34,162 nt of DNA, from contig WFQR01000184.1 of NCBI GenBank assembly GCA_015486955.1, forward strand, positions 1-34,162, read 5' to 3'. Source of the DNA: Hippea sp. Its GTDB lineage: Bacteria > Campylobacterota_A > Desulfurellia > Desulfurellales > Hippeaceae. The notes under the pieces were generated by a model, which worked only from the letters and a program-made list of their open reading frames with translations, had not been told where the DNA came from and searched no databases. Below are positions 30,005 to 34,162 of the stretch, one piece after another. The translations under genes and the position numbers were made by a program. Positions within the stretch are counted from its first letter, which is position 1. Each line of letters begins with the position of its first letter.

Positions 30005-31588
30005 ATGATAGAGAAAGATTTGGAGAGCATGGGTATAATAAACCTAAAGAGCATTAAAAGAAACCTAAATTCCCCTATGCTTTATGAGGAAATCATAAAC
30101 AACAAAGAGGGCCTTATAGCGCATTTGGGGCCTGTTGTTGTAAAAAGCGGCAAGTACACGGGTAGATCACCAGAGAATAGATTTATCGTTTATCAAGAAC
30201 CGTCTTCAAAGAATATTTGGTGGTCAAAGGAAAACAAGCCCTTCGATAAGGATAAATACGAAACGCTTTACAATAGAATTATTGCCTATCTACAAAGAAA
30301 GAACGTCTACGTAATGGACGGTTATGCAGGTGCCCATCCAAACTATAGGATCCCTGTAAGGGTCATATCAAGGTGGGCGTGGCATTCGCTTTTTGCAAGG
30401 AACATGTTTATCCGCGAACTGGACAAAGAGAAATTGAAAACGTTTAAGCCAGAAATTAAGCTTATTGTAATACCCGAATTCCAAGCATCGCCCAAAATCG
30501 ATGGAACAAATTCCGAAGCCTTCGTTATTTTAAACATAGACAAAAAGGAGATCATAATCGGCGGAACGGGTTATGCAGGAGAGGTAAAAAAGGCCGTTTT
30601 CAGTATGGTTAACTACTTCTTCCCTTTAAAAGGCATCATGACAATGCATTCAAGCGCCAATATGGGTAAAAACGGCGATGTAGCCGTATTCTTTGGACTG
30701 TCTGGAACAGGCAAAACAACCCTATCGAGTGACCCAAATAGATTTTTAATCGGAGATGACGAAATAGCGTGGTGCGACGACGGTGTATTCAATATAGAAG
30801 GCGGCTGTTATGCAAAGGTAATTAGGCTCTCAAAGGAAGATGAGCCGTTGATCTACGAGGCAACGAGAAAATTCGGGACAATATTGGAAAATGTTGTGAT
30901 AAATGAAGAGACGCGAAGGGTGGACCTAAACGACAACTCCATAACAGAGAACACGCGCGCATCCTATCCAATAACACATATACCAAATATCGTTGAAGGC
31001 TCATGCGCCGGCCATCCCAACAACATAATCATGTTAACATACGACGCTTTTGGCGTTCTACCACCTGTGTCGTACTTAACAAAGGAGCAAGCCATGTTCC
31101 ATTTCTTGAGCGGTTATACAGCCAAAGTAGCAGGCACAGAAGAGGGTGTAAAAGAGCCAAAAGCCACATTCTCGACCTGTTTCGGTGCACCATTTATGAC
31201 GTTGAAACCATCGGTCTATGCAAAACTTCTGGGGGAAAAGATAGAAAAGCACGGGACAAGGTGCTGGCTTGTAAATACGGGCTACATTAAAGGCGGCTAT
31301 GGAAAGGGCGAAAGGATAAGTATAAAGTACACAAGGGCAATCATCGATGCCATTTTGAACGACAGACTTGCACGCATCGAAAAGGACACCCTACCCTACT
31401 TCAACATACAATTTCCAAAACACTGCCCAAACGTGCCAAGCGAAATTTTGACGCCTTACAAAATGTGGAAAAACAGGGATGAATACGATAGGCAACTTAA
31501 AAGACTGGCTAAAGAGTTTATTGAGAACTTTAAGGAATTTGAGTCCTTCTGTAGCGAGGATATAGCACAGGCAAAACCAAGACTATGA
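30005..31588 (+). CDS. pckA: Phosphoenolpyruvate carboxykinase (ATP)
   Basis: PckA makes phosphoenolpyruvate from oxaloacetate and ATP, the first committed step of gluconeogenesis. The 527-residue protein has the ATP-type motifs: GRSPENRFIV, GTGYAGEVKKAVFSMVNYF, the kinase 1a P-loop FGLSGTGKTTLS, the kinase 2 motif LIGDDEIAW, RASYPITHIPNIV and CSTCFGAPFM. Length is usual. ATG at 30005 follows AAGGAG; an earlier start at 29984 would overlap pfk. It ends 6 bases inside the convergent glgB gene. Confidence 0.97.
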   Translation: MIEKDLESMGIINLKSIKRNLNSPMLYEEIINNKEGLIAHLGPVVVKSGKYTGRSPENRFIVYQEPSSKNIWWSKENKPFDKDKYETLYNRIIAYLQRKNVYVMDGYAGAHPNYRIPVRVISRWAWHSLFARNMFIRELDKEKLKTFKPEIKLIVIPEFQASPKIDGTNSEAFVILNIDKKEIIIGGTGYAGEVKKAVFSMVNYFFPLKGIMTMHSSANMGKNGDVAVFFGLSGTGKTTLSSDPNRFLIGDDEIAWCDDGVFNIEGGCYAKVIRLSKEDEPLIYEATRKFGTILENVVINEETRRVDLNDNSITENTRASYPITHIPNIVEGSCAGHPNNIIMLTYDAFGVLPPVSYLTKEQAMFHFLSGYTAKVAGTEEGVKEPKATFSTCFGAPFMTLKPSVYAKLLGEKIEKHGTRCWLVNTGYIKGGYGKGERISIKYTRAIIDAILNDRLARIEKDTLPYFNIQFPKHCPNVPSEILTPYKMWKNRDEYDRQLKRLAKEFIENFKEFESFCSEDIAQAKPRL

Positions 31589-33472
31589 AACGGGCTTGAG
31601 GTACAAAACAGAAAGAGGGGGTAAATCCAAGCGTATTGAGTATTTTCGGTTGTGCATGGGCTTTTCATAAGTTTCGATAACATCGTTCTCCATACCCCAA
31701 CCGCCGAAGGTTGGGTCTTGAGAGTTGAAGATTTGTACGTATGTGCTATTTTTATCAACACCAAATTCAAAGTTGTTATACGTAAAATCGGCAAAATTAC
31801 ACACAACGATTATCTCTTCATCGCCGTTTTTCCTTTTGAAAATCACGATATTCTGCTCTGCGTGGTCGTAAAGGAGCTCAAAGCCTGAACTATTACAATC
31901 CAACCACAAGGCCTTTTCACTTTTATATATTGAATTCAGCGTTTTTAGAAGCTCTTGAACTCCTTTGTTCAACGGATTTTCAAGTACCTGCCAATCAACC
32001 TCCGATGCGAAGTTCCACTCACCGTATTGGGCAATTTCATCGCCCATAAACAACAGCTTCTTGCCAGGATGGGCAAACATAAAGCCAAATAAAGCCCTTA
32101 AATTGGCAAATTTTCTCTCTATGTCACCGGGCATCTTATTGATGAGCGAGCCCTTCATGTGGACAACCTCATCGTGGCTCAAAGGCAAGATATAGTTTTC
32201 ACTAAAGGCATAAACAAAACTGAACGTTATTTGGTGATGGTGGTATTTGCGAAAAACAGGATCAACCTTGAAATACTCCAACGTATCGTGCATCCATCCC
32301 ATATTCCACTTATAGCCAAAACCCAAACCATCTTTATCAACGGGCCAGGTAACCTTAGGAAATGCTGTTGATTCTTCGGCTATCATAGTTATACCCTTAA
32401 AATCCCTATAACAGCTCTCGTTGAGTTTTTTTAAGAAATCTATAGCCTCCAAATTCTCCCTGCCACCGAACCTGTTGGGAATCCATTCTTTCCTTGCATA
32501 ATCCCTGTAGATCATCGACGCAACAGCATCAACACGCAATCCATCTATGTGATACATGTCAAACCAAAAATGGGCGGAAGACAAAAGGAAGCTTCTAACC
32601 TCGCCCTTTGAATAGTCAAAAACAGAGCTTTTCCATTCGGGGTGATAACCGAGTCTTGGATCTTCGTACTCGTATAAAGCCGTGCCATCGAAGGCAATCA
32701 AACCGTGTCCATCAACGGCAAAGTGGCTCGGCACCCAATCCATGATAACCCCAAAGCCATTTTTGTGCATAATATTGACAAAAGCCATAAAATCCTTTGG
32801 TTCGCCGAAGCGCGCCGTGGGTGAAAAGTAGCCCGTTGATTGATAGCCCCAAGAACCGTCGTATGGGTGTTCTGTAATGGGCAAAAGTTCAACATGGGTA
32901 AAGCCCATCTTCTTCATGTATTCAACCAACTCGTAAGCAAGCTCTTTATAGTTCGAATAACCACCGTCGGATTTGCGCTTCCAAGAGCCCAGATGCACCT
33001 CGTATATGCTCATGGGTTTATCGAAATTTTGACTTCTCTTTTTAAGCCATTCACCATCTTCCCACTCGAAACCGCTAAGATCGTAGATTACACTCGCAGA
33101 TTTCGGTGGTTTCTCACTGAAAAAGGCAAATGGATCGGCTTTTAGGTTATAAGCGCCAAAGGGCGTTTCGATGTGGAACTTGTACGTCTGATAGATTTTA
33201 GCATTTTCAACAAAGTCAGACCAAATACCGCTGTTTTTATCCTTTTTTAAGGGATTCGCATCCTTGTTGTAGCCGTTAAAATCGCCAACAACACTCACAA
33301 AAGGAGAATTAGGTGCCCAAACGGCAAAGTAGACTCCCTTTCTACCGTCCTTTTCAACGATATGAGCACCCAATTTTTTGTAAAGTTTAGTATGGCTGCC
33401 CTCTTTAAACAGATATATATCGTAATCGGTAAAAGTCAAATCATCCAAGCACACGCTTATGGACCTCTTCAT
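31583..33472 (-). CDS. glgB: 1,4-alpha-glucan branching enzyme
   Basis: GlgB makes the alpha-1,6 branches of glycogen. The 629-residue GH13 protein has a carbohydrate-binding N-terminal beta domain (YFAVWAPNSPFVSVVGDFNGYN, about residues 48-69). The TIM barrel shows the catalytic residues: Asp in DGLRVDAVASM (about 312), Glu in MIAEESTAFP (about 365) and Asp in LSHDEVVH. The C-terminal beta domain ends LPPLSVLYLKP. It starts inside the end of glgA (32-base overlap), so the two are coupled. Confidence 0.96.
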   Translation of the reverse strand: MKRSISVCLDDLTFTDYDIYLFKEGSHTKLYKKLGAHIVEKDGRKGVYFAVWAPNSPFVSVVGDFNGYNKDANPLKKDKNSGIWSDFVENAKIYQTYKFHIETPFGAYNLKADPFAFFSEKPPKSASVIYDLSGFEWEDGEWLKKRSQNFDKPMSIYEVHLGSWKRKSDGGYSNYKELAYELVEYMKKMGFTHVELLPITEHPYDGSWGYQSTGYFSPTARFGEPKDFMAFVNIMHKNGFGVIMDWVPSHFAVDGHGLIAFDGTALYEYEDPRLGYHPEWKSSVFDYSKGEVRSFLLSSAHFWFDMYHIDGLRVDAVASMIYRDYARKEWIPNRFGGRENLEAIDFLKKLNESCYRDFKGITMIAEESTAFPKVTWPVDKDGLGFGYKWNMGWMHDTLEYFKVDPVFRKYHHHQITFSFVYAFSENYILPLSHDEVVHMKGSLINKMPGDIERKFANLRALFGFMFAHPGKKLLFMGDEIAQYGEWNFASEVDWQVLENPLNKGVQELLKTLNSIYKSEKALWLDCNSSGFELLYDHAEQNIVIFKRKNGDEEIIVVCNFADFTYNNFEFGVDKNSTYVQIFNSQDPTFGGWGMENDVIETYEKPMHNRKYSIRLDLPPLSVLYLKPVS

Positions 33473-34162
33473 ACTTCTTTGCGCTTTCGTCCCAGCTAAA
33501 CACCTTGCTCATTGCCCTTCTAATCATAATCTCAATGGCATCTTTGTCGTAAAGCCACGTTTCCAATGCCCATTTCACCGTATTAAACAGTGCCTCAGGC
33601 GTTGCATCGTAGAACTTAAACCCCCATCCATTTTTTGTGTAAGGGTCAAAATTCTCAACCGTATCATCCAAACCGCCAACAGCCCTGACAATGGGCAAAG
33701 TGCCGTATCTAAGCGAGTAAATCTGATTTAGGCCGCATGGCTCAAACAAACTTGGCATGAGAAACAGGTCACTTCCCGCCTCAATTTTGTGCGCAAGCTC
33801 GTCACTATAGCCTACATAGACACCGAAATTCGAACGTGTCGCACTTACATGAGAGAAAAACTCCTCAGCCCACTTCTCGCCGCTACCCAAAAAGACTATC
33901 TGTAAGGGCAAATCCAGAAGCTTGTCTATTACCGCTGCAATGAGTTCTATGCCCTTCTGCTTCACAAACCTGCCAATAAAGCCAACAATTGGTATGTCGT
34001 CTCTAACTTCCAAACCAAACAGATTTTGCAAATCCCTTTTGCATTCACCCTTGCCGCTCAAATCGTCTATGTCGTAGTTTTTTGCAATGTATTTATCGGT
34101 TTTTGGATTCCACACATCGTAGTCCACACCGTTTAAAATGCCGTAGAGCTTGTAAGCATGGG
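33441..34162 (-). CDS. glgA: Glycogen synthase, C-terminal part (runs off the right edge)
   Basis: GlgA adds glucose from ADP-glucose to glycogen. About 239 residues of the C-terminal GT-B domain are visible, open at the edge. The motifs are YGILNGVDYDVWNPKTD, PIVGFIGRFVKQKGIEL, LQIVFLGSGEKWAEEFF, SDLFLMPSLFEPCGLNQIYSLRYGTLPIVRAVGGLDDTV and FSWDESAKKYEEVH. The SLFEPCGL motif holds the glutamate that binds the donor sugar. It is the upstream partner of glgB; together with the phosphorylase they form a glycogen turnover set. Confidence 0.96.
   Translation of the reverse strand, partial: HAYKLYGILNGVDYDVWNPKTDKYIAKNYDIDDLSGKGECKRDLQNLFGLEVRDDIPIVGFIGRFVKQKGIELIAAVIDKLLDLPLQIVFLGSGEKWAEEFFSHVSATRSNFGVYVGYSDELAHKIEAGSDLFLMPSLFEPCGLNQIYSLRYGTLPIVRAVGGLDDTVENFDPYTKNGWGFKFYDATPEALFNTVKWALETWLYDKDAIEIMIRRAMSKVFSWDESAKKYEEVHKRVLG

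Overview
The window joins two kinds of DNA. About 1-19258 is a plasmid-like integrative element, still integrated next to a tRNA-Phe attachment site. About 19259-34162 is ordinary chromosome. The DNA is AT-rich, ribosome binding sites are strong (AGGAGG type), and GTG or TTG starts are common. The chromosomal genes (ATP-type PEP carboxykinase, phosphofructokinase, bacterial glycogen synthase, branching enzyme and phosphorylase, and a lexA-dinB pair) suggest a gluconeogenic, glycogen-storing anaerobe. Gene style fits a thermophilic sulfur reducer such as Hippea or Desulfurella. That is a guess from style; no marker gene here settles it.

Element, left part (1-9.7 kb, all leftward). A long operon runs from a short coiled-coil protein and a ParM-type actin through small unknown genes into F-type conjugation genes (TrbI, a TraF/TrhF-like S26 peptidase, TraW, TraC/VirB4). 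It continues with an unknown protein, HU and another unknown. A second leftward unit carries a RuvC-like nuclease, a small membrane protein and topoisomerase III, which runs off the left edge. A nearly identical 19-base motif stands before both units. The element must continue to the left, where the rest of the transfer system, a relaxase and the intact tRNA-Phe gene would be expected.

Element, control and replication part (9.6-17.9 kb). A gene-free stretch holds eight copies of a GTATGGG iteron around a very AT-rich core, then two odd stem-loops. Next comes a self-cleaving XRE/S24 repressor, divergent from a rightward operon with two operator-promoter pairs. This operon encodes a small HTH protein, a Cys-rich sigma-like protein, a DnaB-type helicase, a probable replication initiator and an unknown protein. 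Downstream lies a second, unrelated array of 22-bp iterons, a palindromic region and a third copy of the odd stem-loop. A tyrosine integrase with a zinc ribbon and the 3' half of tRNA-Phe close the element.

Nested inside it, at the very end of the initiator gene, is an IscB element: a HEARO/omega-RNA scaffold plus a complete IscB nuclease (PLMP, RuvC, HNH). Removing 14945-16487 restores the initiator frame, with a new tail that overlaps the next gene. This fixes the insertion point and the likely natural guide.

Chromosome (19.3-34.2 kb). A toxin-antitoxin cluster flanks the attachment site: a broken UPF0175-like gene, an orphan Phd, MntA/HepT and VapBC. Then come lexA-dinB under a LexA-box promoter, a DUF4197 protein, MscS, a 3-hydroxyacyl-CoA dehydrogenase, a MarC-type membrane protein, and a carbon-storage block: glucan phosphorylase, pfk, pckA, glgB, and glgA cut by the right edge. 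LexA and the element's S24 repressor are both RecA-type self-cleaving proteins, so DNA damage probably wakes both the SOS genes and the element's replication operon.
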